DNA of 64,000 nt from Nitrososphaerota archaeon. Lineage in GTDB: Archaea > Thermoproteota > Nitrososphaeria > Nitrososphaerales > JACPRH01. Positions within the stretch are counted from its first letter, which is position 1. The number at the start of each line of letters is the position of its first letter. The notes under the pieces are model-generated. The model had not been told where the DNA came from. It worked only from the letters and a program-made list of their open reading frames with translations, and did not search any database. Of the stretch, positions 8,193 through 17,671 are shown in pieces. Both the position numbers and the translations under genes were made by a program. The stretch lies in contig JAMCPI010000002.1 of NCBI GenBank assembly GCA_023379805.1, positions 117,956 to 181,955 on the forward strand, written 5' to 3'.

Positions 8193-9386
8193 ATGACCCA
8201 AACTGTTACGCAGAAGATTATGGCTCTAAACGGAGCCGAAGCTATCGCCGAAGCTATGAGACAGATAAACCCAGACGTAGTCGCATCATATCCAATCACC
8301 CCTCAAACCATCATCGTTGAACGATTCTCAGAGTTCGTCGCCGACGGTCTCGTAGACACAGAGTTCGTAGCCGCTGAAAGCGAGCACTCCGCGCTAAGCG
8401 CGTCGATCGGCGCAGCTGCTGCAGGAGGCAGATCAATGACCGCCACCTCATCACAGGGTTTCGCGTTGATGTGGGAGATGCTTTACATCGCGGCCGCCAT
8501 GCGGCTACCTATAGTGATGGCTGTAGCGAACCGCGCCTTAAGCGGACCAATCAACATTCACTGCGATCACAGTGACTCGATGGGTGGACGGGACTCCGGG
8601 TGGATACAGCTTTACTCTGAAAACGTGCAGGAAGCCTATGACAACACTGTCCTAGCTGTAAAGATTGCAGAGCGTCAAAACGTAAGGCTACCGGTGATGG
8701 TCTGCATGGACGGCTTCACAACCAGCCACGCAGTTGAACGAGTCGATGTGCTGGACGACGATGTTGTCAAGAAGTTTGTAGGCGAATACCATATAGATCA
8801 TCCGCTTCTTGATGTTAATCAACCAGTCTCATACGGCCCACTGGCTCTCCCAGAGTACTACTTCGAACTTAAGATGCAGCAGATTGACGCGATGACAAAC
8901 GCTAAACCCGTCATAGAACAGGTGAGTCGAGCATACGGCTCGATCAGCGGCCGCAGCTACGGTCTCGTTGAGCCCTATAACATGGAGAAGGCTGAGCGAG
9001 CGATTGTGATACTTGGATCAACAGCAGGCACCGCGAAGAGTCTACTCGACGATCTTAATGACCCTCGGTTAGGGCTTCTCAAAATCAGGGCGTTCAGACC
9101 CTTCCCTGCGGCAGAGATAGCTGCTAACCTGAGGAAATGCAAAGCTGTCGCAGTGCTAGACCGCGCCGCCTCATACGGAAGCATCGGAGGCCCTGTCTTC
9201 TCAGAAGTCAGAGCAGCCCTCTACGATGAATCTAAGCGGCCCCAAATCGTCAGCTACATCTACGGTCTAGGTGGACGCGACACAACAACCGACATGTTGA
9301 AGACCGTCTACGATGACCTAGACACCATCGCGAAAACAGGCAAACCCGACCCTGTGCAAAGGTTCCTCGGGCTAAGGGAGGATTAA
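8193..9386 (+). CDS. porA: Pyruvate:ferredoxin oxidoreductase, alpha subunit
   Basis: A 397-residue alpha subunit beginning with the family block NGAEAIAEAMRQINPDVVAS, followed by YPITPQT and FVAAESEHSALSASIGAAAAG. These bind the TPP pyrimidine side and form the interface with beta. The GRDSGW segment and the C-terminal domain ending in QRFLGLRED are normal. The ATG is preceded by AAAGAGG. Pyruvate is the most likely substrate given the CODH/ACS operon 6 kb away, but closely related 2-ketoisovalerate enzymes cannot be fully excluded from sequence. Confidence 0.93.
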   Translation: MTQTVTQKIMALNGAEAIAEAMRQINPDVVASYPITPQTIIVERFSEFVADGLVDTEFVAAESEHSALSASIGAAAAGGRSMTATSSQGFALMWEMLYIAAAMRLPIVMAVANRALSGPINIHCDHSDSMGGRDSGWIQLYSENVQEAYDNTVLAVKIAERQNVRLPVMVCMDGFTTSHAVERVDVLDDDVVKKFVGEYHIDHPLLDVNQPVSYGPLALPEYYFELKMQQIDAMTNAKPVIEQVSRAYGSISGRSYGLVEPYNMEKAERAIVILGSTAGTAKSLLDDLNDPRLGLLKIRAFRPFPAAEIAANLRKCKAVAVLDRAASYGSIGGPVFSEVRAALYDESKRPQIVSYIYGLGGRDTTTDMLKTVYDDLDTIAKTGKPDPVQRFLGLRED

Positions 9387-9390
9387 GAAA

Positions 9391-10359
9391 ATGAAGCTAA
9401 GAGACATCGCCGGATCAACAGAACACCTGACATGCGGACACCGGTTATGCACCGGCTGCGCCGAGCCTATAATTGTCAGACAGGTTCTGCACGCTGCTGA
9501 GAACCCAGTCGTAGTCGCGAATGCGACAGGTTGCCTTGAGGTGGCTACAACTATCTACCCATACACCGCTTGGAAGGTTCCGTGGATTCATAGCGCCTTC
9601 GAAAACACTGCGGCAACCATCAGTGGAGTCGAGTCTGCTTACCGCGCCTTGAAGCGAAAAGGAAAGATCGATAAGAAGATCAACTTCATCGCCTTCGCAG
9701 GCGACGGCGGCACCTACGACATTGGGTTACAGTCACTCTCAGGAGCGTTGGAGCGAGGTCACGCCTTCCTATACGTCTGCCTTGACAACGAAGCCTACAT
9801 GAACACCGGTATCCAGCGTTCAAGCTCCACTCCAAGAGGCTCCTGGACAACAACCACCCCTGTGGGTGAGAAGCTTGTTGGAAAACCTGAGTACAAGAAA
9901 GATATCACCGAAATAGTCGCCGCCCACGGCATCCCGTATGTAGCGCAGACAGCTCCGAGCCACTGGATGGATCTGATGACCAAGGTCAAGAAGGCCTTGA
10001 AGGTCGAGGGACCAACCTTCATCAACGTAGCATCCCCATGCCCAAGAGGCTGGAGAAGCGAGCCGGAGGAGAGCATGCGGCTGTCTCGTCTAGCTGTAGA
10101 AACCTGCTACTGGCCGCTCTACGAGATTGAGAACGGTGTCTGGAAGATTAACCTGAAGCCCAAGAAGAAGCCGATTGAAGAGTATCTGGCGCCTCAGAAA
10201 AGATTCGCTCACCTGCTCAAGCCTCAAAACAAGCACATCGTCGATGATCTGCAACGAAGAGTCGATGAGCGGTGGGAGGTCTTACAGTGGAAGGCCGAGG
10301 TGTCGCAGCAGAGGTCTCAGCAAAAACAACCGCCGCAAACCCCCGCTAGCCAGACTTAA
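9391..10359 (+). CDS. porB: Pyruvate:ferredoxin oxidoreductase, beta subunit
   Basis: A 322-residue TPP-binding subunit. The N-terminal CGHRLCTGCAEP supplies cluster-ligand cysteines. The TPP/Mg motif GDGGTYDIG runs on to the DNEAYMNTG segment that follows the GDG..N pattern of the family, and PRGSWTTTTP is also conserved. Length and order match PorB. It is the last gene of the por operon; the convergent gene behind it ends 5 bp downstream of the stop. A Gln-rich tail (SQQRSQQKQPPQTP) extends beyond the usual domain. Confidence 0.93.
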   Translation: MKLRDIAGSTEHLTCGHRLCTGCAEPIIVRQVLHAAENPVVVANATGCLEVATTIYPYTAWKVPWIHSAFENTAATISGVESAYRALKRKGKIDKKINFIAFAGDGGTYDIGLQSLSGALERGHAFLYVCLDNEAYMNTGIQRSSSTPRGSWTTTTPVGEKLVGKPEYKKDITEIVAAHGIPYVAQTAPSHWMDLMTKVKKALKVEGPTFINVASPCPRGWRSEPEESMRLSRLAVETCYWPLYEIENGVWKINLKPKKKPIEEYLAPQKRFAHLLKPQNKHIVDDLQRRVDERWEVLQWKAEVSQQRSQQKQPPQTPASQT

Positions 10360-10363
10360 CCAC

Positions 10364-10840
10364 CTACTGCTTGAAGCTAACCTCGGTTATATTGCCCCGC
10401 TGGATGTCCCCCTTCCAGACCAGACTATCATGAGTAGCTGTGACTGTGTAAACTAGGTTTTTAGGCGAGACAACATTCCACTCTATCGTAACTGTCCATC
10501 CCTCACCCTGATACCTGTAGGTTTCATGACCAACTGTTCCACTGGGAGTCTCACGACCACCCTGCCAAGCAACGCCCTCAGGTATCTTAGATGCAGTCTC
10601 AGGGTGCTTCTGCCCAATATAGCTCAGCGATGAATCCGCCAAGTAATACATCAACGGGTTTAGATTGCTGCTGCGCGTCTGATTCCTAACCTCATCCTGA
10701 AGCCGAAAAATCTCCGGCTGATAGAACGCTATGATAATACCATACACAAGAGCAAGTCCAATCGTGAAGCCGAGAAGAACCATCCAGATATCCCTAACGC
10801 CCCTTTTCTGCGAAGCCGGGTTACTTCTTCTCGTTTGCAT
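10364..10840 (-). CDS. Small membrane-anchored protein of unknown function
   Basis: A 158-residue protein with a basic N-terminus, one transmembrane helix (about residues 19-41, WMVLLGFTIGLALVYGIIIA) and a C-terminal extracytoplasmic domain rich in beta-prone segments (TVTIEWNVVSPKNLVYTVTA). I do not recognise a family. It is convergent with porB with a gap of only 4 bp, and its upstream gap of about 217 bp to the secreted lipase-like gene is a divergent promoter region. Confidence 0.7.
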   Translation of the reverse strand: MQTRRSNPASQKRGVRDIWMVLLGFTIGLALVYGIIIAFYQPEIFRLQDEVRNQTRSSNLNPLMYYLADSSLSYIGQKHPETASKIPEGVAWQGGRETPSGTVGHETYRYQGEGWTVTIEWNVVSPKNLVYTVTATHDSLVWKGDIQRGNITEVSFKQ

Positions 10841-11057
10841 CTACTAGATCACTTACTCACTCTAACGTTGAACTGCCTACAACCTACCAATTAAAGATCA
10901 CACATGTGGGCGAGTTGAAACTATCTGCATATGGCTTTGCTAGGTCTTCAGCAGCTGATACGTGTTTTTTCCTCAGCAGACGCCGAAGAGTTAAGAGAAC
11001 CCACCGTTCACTACTTACAAAGTTTATTATCTTCACTTCTCTCTGAACGACATCATC

Positions 11058-14000
11058 TTGTCTTCGGCAAAGTCGTCCCTCGTTGTCTTGACAATCATTT
11101 TGTTATTTGCGAATCCGCTTAGCACTTTTGCCTTCAATGACCAGACCACAGCCGCCCAGATGGACCGGAAGAGCTTCACGCCTAGTGACTCAGCTACGAT
11201 ATCGGCTGGGGTTGACCCTCTCCTCGGGGTGCCCCTAGATCAGAAGGGGGGTGTTGCTTATGCGAATGACAGTTCTCAGCCTAATTGTTTCCAATGGTCT
11301 CCTTTCTCAGCTGAGGCATTTACGACTCTGCAGGAAGGCATTCCGCCTGGAAACTCGCAATACAAACTCTACTTTCTCGTAAACTTTGATTATTTCCAAG
11401 GTCACGTCAACTTCACTTCGTCTGGGGCGCCATCCTCAATTTCAATAGCGTTTAATCCAAGTAGTCTCTATGTACCCTCAGGTTCAAGTTTCACAAACAC
11501 GCCAGTTATCCTAACAATTTCAACACCTCCAACATTCTCAGGCTCATTCAACATGCTCTTGGCGATGAATTCCTCTGATGGAAATTCATACGAAAACGTC
11601 TGTGCTTTTCGTAACATCACTCAAACCATACCTGTAAGGGTCGGAAAGCCCCACACGCAGGTTACTGTTATAACAGAGAACGGTTACACTGGCTTGCTTG
11701 CCGATAATATTGCGACGTTAAACGTCAACCTGAAAGCAACAGATGGAGACACCGGCAAGGCAGTGCCAAACTTGGTGATAAACGTCGATGTACAAGGCTA
11801 CCTGCAGCGAGTTGACAGTCATGCGCTTAGACTGAAAAAGCCAGCCGATTTGGCTACCTATCATTCAACCGTAACAACCAACGAAACAGGCTTTGCACTG
11901 ATCATAATCGGACCTTGGGACACTCCACTAGTCAATCCTGTAAACACGAATCCAATACGTCCAGATCCGAGTAACATGAATATGTTCAGGTACGAAAGCA
12001 TTGAAATAACTATTGAATGGCAACAATTACAATCCTTAACTTACTCGAGCATCACTCAAGAATTCAAAGTCTATCAACCGCCAGTATTACTGGTGCACGG
12101 AACATGCTCCGATTCAACTACATGGAACAGCGAACCAGGATTCCCGGGGACCTTAGATACGAGGGTCGACTTCGTCAAGAGCTTAGCGGCTTACGGCATC
12201 TTGGCCAGAACCACCGATTACAGCAGCGGATTCCAGAGTACTGACGACATAACGAACCAGTGGACTGTGATCCAGAAGAACATGACGCAAATGACCCGGG
12301 ACTTGGCTAACCAACATATCAAGGGACAACGATTCGACATTATAGCTCACAGTCTAGGCGGACTGGTGACTAGATATTACACGCAGCAGGATCCGAACGA
12401 GAGAGTCAACAAGCTGATATTTCTTGGTACAACGAACAACGGATTTTATGAATGGTCTTCCCTCCTCGCCAATTTCTCGCCGATAGCACATGCAATCGCC
12501 AATCTTTTTGACAACAAATTTCTGGGCTGCTTAACAGGAAATGCGCCGATTATCCGAGAGCAAAATCCAGAGGATCAGACCGCGCCAAACCTAGGCACAA
12601 CCCTGGCAGCGATCAACGCATGGGGCCCAGCAGGGACACAAGGTAATGGTCTAAACCCTCAAGTTAGATATTACGCGATAATGGGTAACAGCAGTATGGC
12701 GGGTAGGGGCGGCGGAGATGACGATGGTCTAGTCAAGCATGGATCCACCACTCTGAATGGTTCAATTGTCGGCTATTACGTCCCGGGAAATCATATTGAT
12801 CTGACCGGCAGTCAAGACGTCGTGAATGTAGCCGTGCCTCTCTTGCTCGGGAACCCCGTGCCTCCTCAATATTCACATGCCCCTGCGTCTTCACCGAAAT
12901 ATGTGCTCTATATGTTGGCAGGGACGGGCCAAGTTTACTATGGTCTTGCAAGCCAAGCCTCCCAGACAATTCAGGAGCTATCCTATATTCCGGTGACCCT
13001 AGGCCAGTTGCTCGTACTACCGGTCGGCTCATCCGCCTCGCTCACTTTGCCAAGTGGAACTAGAATCCAAGTCGGACAGGGGCTTTTTCTGGGGAGTCAA
13101 TCTCAAAGTACAGTCGCGGAGCTCGGCGGCCTAGGGACCAATAGTCGCACTAACGTCATGCTATACAAGGGTGATGTGGGGGTTGTCGTTCCAGCCAGCA
13201 ATCCCGTATCAGTTTTTGTGCCGAACCAGCTCTCAGAGATAAGAGATGATGGCGCCGCATTTGCGGTTTCCGTTTGGGATAATGCTAGCTACAGCGTCAC
13301 TGTTCTTGAAGGTAACGTTACCCTGCGATACATGGATGGTTCCTCCGCGCTGACTGTAGGGCCGCTCAACCAAGTATTTGTGAGCCCAGTTGGTGTGGCT
13401 TCTCCCTTGAATATGATAAAGTCAAACTGGGCACAGGAAGCTTCGCTAATTGACTACTTCAGATACCAAAACCTTACTGTCAATTGCCAAGAGTTCTTCA
13501 ACTCTTCAGCATGCGCTCCAGTGAGCCTACACCGACCAACCGTCAGGGCTTACGATAGCAAAGGTCTGGCCTACATCGGACAAGCGGTTTCCTGTGACGA
13601 TCTGCAGACAAATCTGACGAGAACCAAGCTTATGGTTTTCTCTGCAAGAGTGATGGCATCGGGAAACTCAAAGGGGCAAAACGTTCCCTTAATCATCTCG
13701 GCCCCTAACTCCTGCGTAAGTCAGCTAAACCAACTCATCAATAATATTGGAATCGCGCAAAATACGCATGTATGGTATCTTGTAACGGGCAATCTGGTTC
13801 GACCAAGCATCATATCCACAACATCTACTACAACGCTGTCAACGTCGAGAACAGCTACAACCACCATCACTTCGAGCACAACTCGAAGCACGACCGTTAC
13901 GTCTTCGGATACCGGCTCACAGACCACAACACAAGTCACACCATCTTCAACGGATGCACAGTCTCAGCAAACACCTCGTCTCGAACACATTGCCACTGGA

Positions 14001-14060
14001 GTTGGAATTGCAGTAGCCATTCTAGCCGCAGGACTAGTTATTCGCATGAAACGTAAATGA
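11058..14060 (+). CDS. Secreted, membrane-anchored lipase/esterase-like protein
   Basis: A 1000-residue extracytoplasmic protein. It has an N-terminal signal peptide (LVVLTIILLFANPLSTFAF), a beta-rich region to about residue 335, and an alpha/beta-hydrolase domain. That domain has PPVLLVHGTCSD near residue 345, the nucleophile elbow FDIIAHSLGGLV (Ser about 432) and a late His near residue 578 (PGNHIDL). Next comes a beta-rich FecR-like stretch (LPVGSSASLTLPSGTRIQVG), a Thr/Ser stalk (about 935-975) and one C-terminal transmembrane helix with a basic end (MKRK). This resembles lipases of the LipA/PGAP1 type displayed on the cell surface. The start is TTG; the substrate is unknown. A TATA-like AAAGTTTATTAT lies about 32 bases upstream. 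Confidence 0.8.
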   Translation: MSSAKSSLVVLTIILLFANPLSTFAFNDQTTAAQMDRKSFTPSDSATISAGVDPLLGVPLDQKGGVAYANDSSQPNCFQWSPFSAEAFTTLQEGIPPGNSQYKLYFLVNFDYFQGHVNFTSSGAPSSISIAFNPSSLYVPSGSSFTNTPVILTISTPPTFSGSFNMLLAMNSSDGNSYENVCAFRNITQTIPVRVGKPHTQVTVITENGYTGLLADNIATLNVNLKATDGDTGKAVPNLVINVDVQGYLQRVDSHALRLKKPADLATYHSTVTTNETGFALIIIGPWDTPLVNPVNTNPIRPDPSNMNMFRYESIEITIEWQQLQSLTYSSITQEFKVYQPPVLLVHGTCSDSTTWNSEPGFPGTLDTRVDFVKSLAAYGILARTTDYSSGFQSTDDITNQWTVIQKNMTQMTRDLANQHIKGQRFDIIAHSLGGLVTRYYTQQDPNERVNKLIFLGTTNNGFYEWSSLLANFSPIAHAIANLFDNKFLGCLTGNAPIIREQNPEDQTAPNLGTTLAAINAWGPAGTQGNGLNPQVRYYAIMGNSSMAGRGGGDDDGLVKHGSTTLNGSIVGYYVPGNHIDLTGSQDVVNVAVPLLLGNPVPPQYSHAPASSPKYVLYMLAGTGQVYYGLASQASQTIQELSYIPVTLGQLLVLPVGSSASLTLPSGTRIQVGQGLFLGSQSQSTVAELGGLGTNSRTNVMLYKGDVGVVVPASNPVSVFVPNQLSEIRDDGAAFAVSVWDNASYSVTVLEGNVTLRYMDGSSALTVGPLNQVFVSPVGVASPLNMIKSNWAQEASLIDYFRYQNLTVNCQEFFNSSACAPVSLHRPTVRAYDSKGLAYIGQAVSCDDLQTNLTRTKLMVFSARVMASGNSKGQNVPLIISAPNSCVSQLNQLINNIGIAQNTHVWYLVTGNLVRPSIISTTSTTTLSTSRTATTTITSSTTRSTTVTSSDTGSQTTTQVTPSSTDAQSQQTPRLEHIATGVGIAVAILAAGLVIRMKRK

Positions 14061-14294
14061 TAGCAAAAAGGAAAGAAGTGTAAGAGGAATCCTGCCAAAG
14101 AAGAATACTGAAGTTCGATCCACCAATTAAAGATCAATATGGACTATTGATACTTTTTTGCACGGAGAGAGTGACTTTTTGAAGGTTAGGATCTTGTATC
14201 ACATCGTGATCTGTTATTCTATTCAAGGATTGTTGCATATCAAATATTAATACTAAGTAACCAAGTAGCATCTTAGGCATGGCATCTACTTCAG

Positions 14295-14483
14295 TCAGTA
14301 GTCGTCTTCTTCCTCTGTCTCTTCCTCTTCCTCTTCGTCTTCTTCCCCTTCTATCTCGAAGATGTTTTCTTTCTTACAATAAGGGCATACCGCATATTCT
14401 TCATCGGATAGGATACCAATGCGCTGTTTCCATTTAGGAGTAAAAACTCTATGGCAGTTAACGCACGCTATCCGCTCATCCAA
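14295..14483 (-). CDS. Small zinc ribbon protein with acidic tail
   Basis: A 62-residue protein starting at TTG. Two CxxC knuckles (CVNC and CPYC) about 25 residues apart form a probable single zinc ribbon. The C-terminal third is almost entirely Glu/Asp (residues about 42-62), an arrangement common in archaeal proteins that touch the transcription or ribosome machinery. No family name can be given. It stands alone between two plus-strand genes with gaps above 200 bp on both sides, and nothing else convincing is seen in those gaps. Confidence 0.65.
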   Translation of the reverse strand: MDERIACVNCHRVFTPKWKQRIGILSDEEYAVCPYCKKENIFEIEGEEDEEEEEETEEEDDY

Positions 14484-14694
14484 TTCTAGCTCGCCTTCTC
14501 AATAAATTTACCGTCTTACTCGTTAATCGCCTTTTCTGTTTATCGGCCATGCCACCACATTAACTTTCAGCAACGCTCCGCTAAGGCTATGCTGCTTATA
14601 GTTGTTCCATATCTCTGCAGAGCTACACATATATCTTGAAGATGCGTTTATGCAATTAAGCTAAGCTAAACAAATCGAGTGAGATGAACCCTGT

Positions 14695-15141
14695 TTGACC
14701 GAATGGGATAAAGTAACGAAATGGATGCATGCAAAGACCGAGGTTCCGGACTCCCTTACAATCCGGAAGATCGCGGAAATAATGGTGAAACGTGGAATAG
14801 GCTCTGTCATCGTTGTTTCAAGTGACGAAGAGTCAGCTATGCTGACTGAACGCGACATCATGAGCAAGGTTGTAGCTAAAGGACTCGATCCTGGAGAGAC
14901 ATTTGCTCGAGACGTTGCAACGAAGCCTCTGGTGACTATCCGAGAAGATGCGACGGTCTGGGAGGCAGCTGAGCTGATGTCGAAGCGCCATATTCGCCGG
15001 CTCCCAGTTGTCAACACCGAGGGCGCAATAATAGGTTTGATCACTACGCGATCAGTCAGCGATGCGTTGCCGGTGATCAGCAGGTTCCCAGAGACTGGAG
15101 CATTAATGGACTCGCTTAGACGAATGACGCATCACGTGTAA
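14695..15141 (+). CDS. CBS-domain pair protein
   Basis: A 148-residue protein made almost entirely of two CBS motifs. The first is around IAEIMVKRGIGSVIVVSSDE with AMLTERDIMSKVVAKG, the second around VWEAAELMSKRHIRRLPVV with IIGLITTRSVSDALP. Such tandem CBS proteins bind adenine nucleotides and act as energy sensors on partner enzymes. It starts at TTG. The gene stands alone about 200 bp upstream of the CODH/ACS operon and is transcribed in the same direction, which hints at but does not prove a regulatory link. Confidence 0.88.
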   Translation: MTEWDKVTKWMHAKTEVPDSLTIRKIAEIMVKRGIGSVIVVSSDEESAMLTERDIMSKVVAKGLDPGETFARDVATKPLVTIREDATVWEAAELMSKRHIRRLPVVNTEGAIIGLITTRSVSDALPVISRFPETGALMDSLRRMTHHV

Positions 15142-15223
15142 TCTCTCTTTCTTTTCGCACACACAGCATCGATTAAGACGATTGTCGAGATTGAATGCAA
15201 ACCCCTTGTTTTTGGGGAAGGCA

Positions 15224-15253
15224 TTTAAGTAACTTGAATCGGTGTTAAGTTCG
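15224..15253 (+). promoter_or_regulatory. Promoter of the cdh operon
   Basis: TTTAAG at 15224-15229, preceded by GGAAGGCA as a possible TFB-recognition element, is centred 28 bases before an ATG at 15254. A CCCC/GGGG inverted repeat (15202-15205 with 15214-15217) lies just upstream of the box. Confidence 0.5.
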
Positions 15254-15331
15254 ATGGCTTTGCGCACTGGCATCCAAGGTAGTGTAGAAACTGCTACCGA
15301 GCTAGGCCACCGCAGGTGTAGAGAGGCCTGA
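15254..15331 (+). CDS. Possible 25-codon leaderless upstream ORF before cdhA
   Basis: ATG at 15254 lies exactly where transcription from the predicted cdh promoter should begin. The frame runs 25 codons (MALRTGIQGSVETATELG, then basic and Cys-containing codons) to a TGA at 15329-15331, seven bases before the TTG start of cdhA and in the same frame. A second in-frame stop (TAG at 15335) separates the two. Within it GGTAG (15278) pairs with CTACC (15294) and AGGCC (15304) with GGCCT (15325), so the leader can fold. It may be a regulatory leader peptide or chance. No homologue is recognised. Confidence 0.35.
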   Translation: MALRTGIQGSVETATELGHRRCREA

Positions 15332-15337
15332 AACTAG

Positions 15338-17671
15338 TTGGCCACCAAAATCTCGATTAAAGAACTGGACTCCCAGTTCGCCAAGATCCGGGGACTCGAC
15401 CTCGTAATCGGAAAAATTGTTGAAGCAGGTGAAGAGTGGAGCGAGCCTGTTGGTCCAACGCCCTACCCCGACATAACCGCTCTCAGAAGTTGGGATCAAC
15501 GCCTGCTCGCACGTTACCCGCCGTTCTACTCACCGCTCAGCGACTTTTGCGAGTTCTGCACCTACGGAAAGTGCGATTTGACAGCAGGCAAACAGGGTGC
15601 TTGCGGTATCGATATGGCGACCCATCAAGGCAAGTGGTCTCTTCTCACATGCGTCATGGGCGCAGCTGCTCACGCTACACACGCACACCACATTGTTGAA
15701 TATTTGATCAAGAAGTATGGGGAAGACCACCCAATTGATGTCGGCAGCGAAATCGGTGTTGAGGCGCCGCTTATACGTCTCATAGCCGGCATAAAACCGA
15801 AGAAGCTCGGAGATCTCAAGGAGGTCCTCACCTATCTTGACAACCAAGTTACACAGCTAACCTCCGCCACAGCAACCGGTCAGGAGCAGGCTCCCGTCGA
15901 CTACGAGTCTAAAGCGCTTCACGCCGGGATGCTGGACAACCTAGCGCTGGAAGTAGCTGATATTGCACAAATATCTGCACTAGGGCTGCCTAAAGGTAAC
16001 TCCGATACACCACTTGTAGAGATTGGTATGGGGGCGATAGACAAGTCCAAGCCTGTAGTACTCTGCATCGGACACAACGTTGCTCCAGGAAGCGAAGTGA
16101 TCAACTATCTTGAAGATAAAGGCGTATACGGCTCAGTGGAGGTAGCCGGCATCTGCTGCACCGCGCACGATCTAACTCGTTACTCAAAGAACGCCAAGAT
16201 CGTTGGCCCCATATCGAGACAACTAATGTTCGTCCGAAGCGGTATCGCTGATATCCTGATAATCGATCAGGAATGCGTCCGCGCCGACGTCGTGGATGAA
16301 GCTAGAAGCGTAGGTACCAGAATCATCGCAACCTCAGATCAGGTCTGCGCCGGACTGCCCGACCTAACCGAAAAGACACCTGACGAGATAGTCAAGGCTC
16401 TACTCACAGATACACCAGCCGTCTTAGTCCGCAATCCTGTAAAGGTCGGCGAGGTGGCGGCGCGCGCCGCGATAGAGGCGGCTCCTCAACGGAAATCTGA
16501 GAAAGGATTAAAGGATGAGCAGGTGCTCGCCAACACTTCCCGCTGCTCTCTCTGTCGTGAATGCACAGAGAACTGCCCAATTAACCTCGACATAGGATAC
16601 GCTGTAAACGCGGCTAAGAAGTCGAACTTAGAGCCGCTGCAGAAAATATTCCTAGAGTGCATCGGCTGCGGTCGATGCGATGAAGCCTGTCCCCAGAGTA
16701 TCCCGGTGCTGTCAACGATTAACGCAGCCGCGTCGGCCAAGATCAGAGAGGAGAAGTTCACTATCCGCGTCGGCAGAGGTCCTATACGGGACACAGAGAT
16801 ACGGAACGTGGGTCGACCGATAGTTATGGGGGAGATCCCGGGTGTCATTGCCTTCGCAGGGTGCTCCAACTACCCTGGTGGAAACGAGGATCTAGCCAAG
16901 ATGGCTGATGAGTTCGCTAAGAGGAGATACATCATCGTCGCCTCGGGATGCGCAGCATCCGACTTGGCGCGTTACCGTGACGAGAACGGGCAGACTCTCT
17001 ACGAAAAGTATCCGGGTGACTTCGACGCAGGCTGCATAGTCAACACCGGCTCATGCGTCTCGAACGCACATCCAATAGGTGCCGTAATAAAAATCGCCAG
17101 CATCTTTGCGAAGCGGAATCTCCGCGGAAATTTCGAGGAGATCTCCGACTATATTCTGAACCGAATCGGCGCTGTAGCAATCGTGTGGGGCTCGCAGCAT
17201 CAGAAGGCCATGGCCATTGCGACAGGTGCAAACAGACTCGGTATCCCTGTTATCCTTGGACCTCAGGGCGTCAAACACCGGAGAGCCTACCTTGGACGCA
17301 GCGAAGATGACGAGAAGTGGAGCGTCCTTAACGCAAGAGATGGAAAGAAGGTTTACGGAGGCCCGGCTCCAGAGCATCTCCTCTACGTCGCCGAAACAAT
17401 CGAGGAGACCATGGTTATGGCGGCTAGGCTGGTGATGAGGCCGAACGATACCGCTAAGGGAAGGATGATCAAACTCTCAAACTACATCAATCTGCATAAA
17501 CAGCTCTACGGCACAATGCCTGACGATGTTCAACGGTTCGTCAGAGCCGAGACTGATATCCCGATCACGATGAAAGAGGATGTGATACCTGTGCTGGAGG
17601 AGAGAGGCTGGAAGCCGATTGAAATCCCGGATCCGACTCTGCTTGACCGGATGGTGTTGAGGAGGGAGTAG
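15338..17671 (+). CDS. cdhA: CO dehydrogenase/acetyl-CoA synthase, alpha subunit (CODH)
   Basis: A 777-residue Ni-Fe carbon monoxide dehydrogenase subunit, normal length for the archaeal enzyme. The N-terminal Cys-rich segment CEFCTYGKCDLTAGKQGACG binds the B/D clusters. The ferredoxin-like inserts CSLCRECTENCPIN and CIGCGRCDEACPQS are characteristic of archaeal CdhA. Later Cys-containing stretches (VEVAGICCTAHDL, GCSNYPGGNED, NTGSCVSNAHPIG) supply C-cluster ligands. It oxidises CO or reduces CO2 with ferredoxin and passes CO to CdhC. It starts at TTG and is first gene of the cdhABCDE-ferredoxin-AOR operon. The cdhB start overlaps its stop by one base. Confidence 0.97.
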   Translation: MATKISIKELDSQFAKIRGLDLVIGKIVEAGEEWSEPVGPTPYPDITALRSWDQRLLARYPPFYSPLSDFCEFCTYGKCDLTAGKQGACGIDMATHQGKWSLLTCVMGAAAHATHAHHIVEYLIKKYGEDHPIDVGSEIGVEAPLIRLIAGIKPKKLGDLKEVLTYLDNQVTQLTSATATGQEQAPVDYESKALHAGMLDNLALEVADIAQISALGLPKGNSDTPLVEIGMGAIDKSKPVVLCIGHNVAPGSEVINYLEDKGVYGSVEVAGICCTAHDLTRYSKNAKIVGPISRQLMFVRSGIADILIIDQECVRADVVDEARSVGTRIIATSDQVCAGLPDLTEKTPDEIVKALLTDTPAVLVRNPVKVGEVAARAAIEAAPQRKSEKGLKDEQVLANTSRCSLCRECTENCPINLDIGYAVNAAKKSNLEPLQKIFLECIGCGRCDEACPQSIPVLSTINAAASAKIREEKFTIRVGRGPIRDTEIRNVGRPIVMGEIPGVIAFAGCSNYPGGNEDLAKMADEFAKRRYIIVASGCAASDLARYRDENGQTLYEKYPGDFDAGCIVNTGSCVSNAHPIGAVIKIASIFAKRNLRGNFEEISDYILNRIGAVAIVWGSQHQKAMAIATGANRLGIPVILGPQGVKHRRAYLGRSEDDEKWSVLNARDGKKVYGGPAPEHLLYVAETIEETMVMAARLVMRPNDTAKGRMIKLSNYINLHKQLYGTMPDDVQRFVRAETDIPITMKEDVIPVLEERGWKPIEIPDPTLLDRMVLRRE

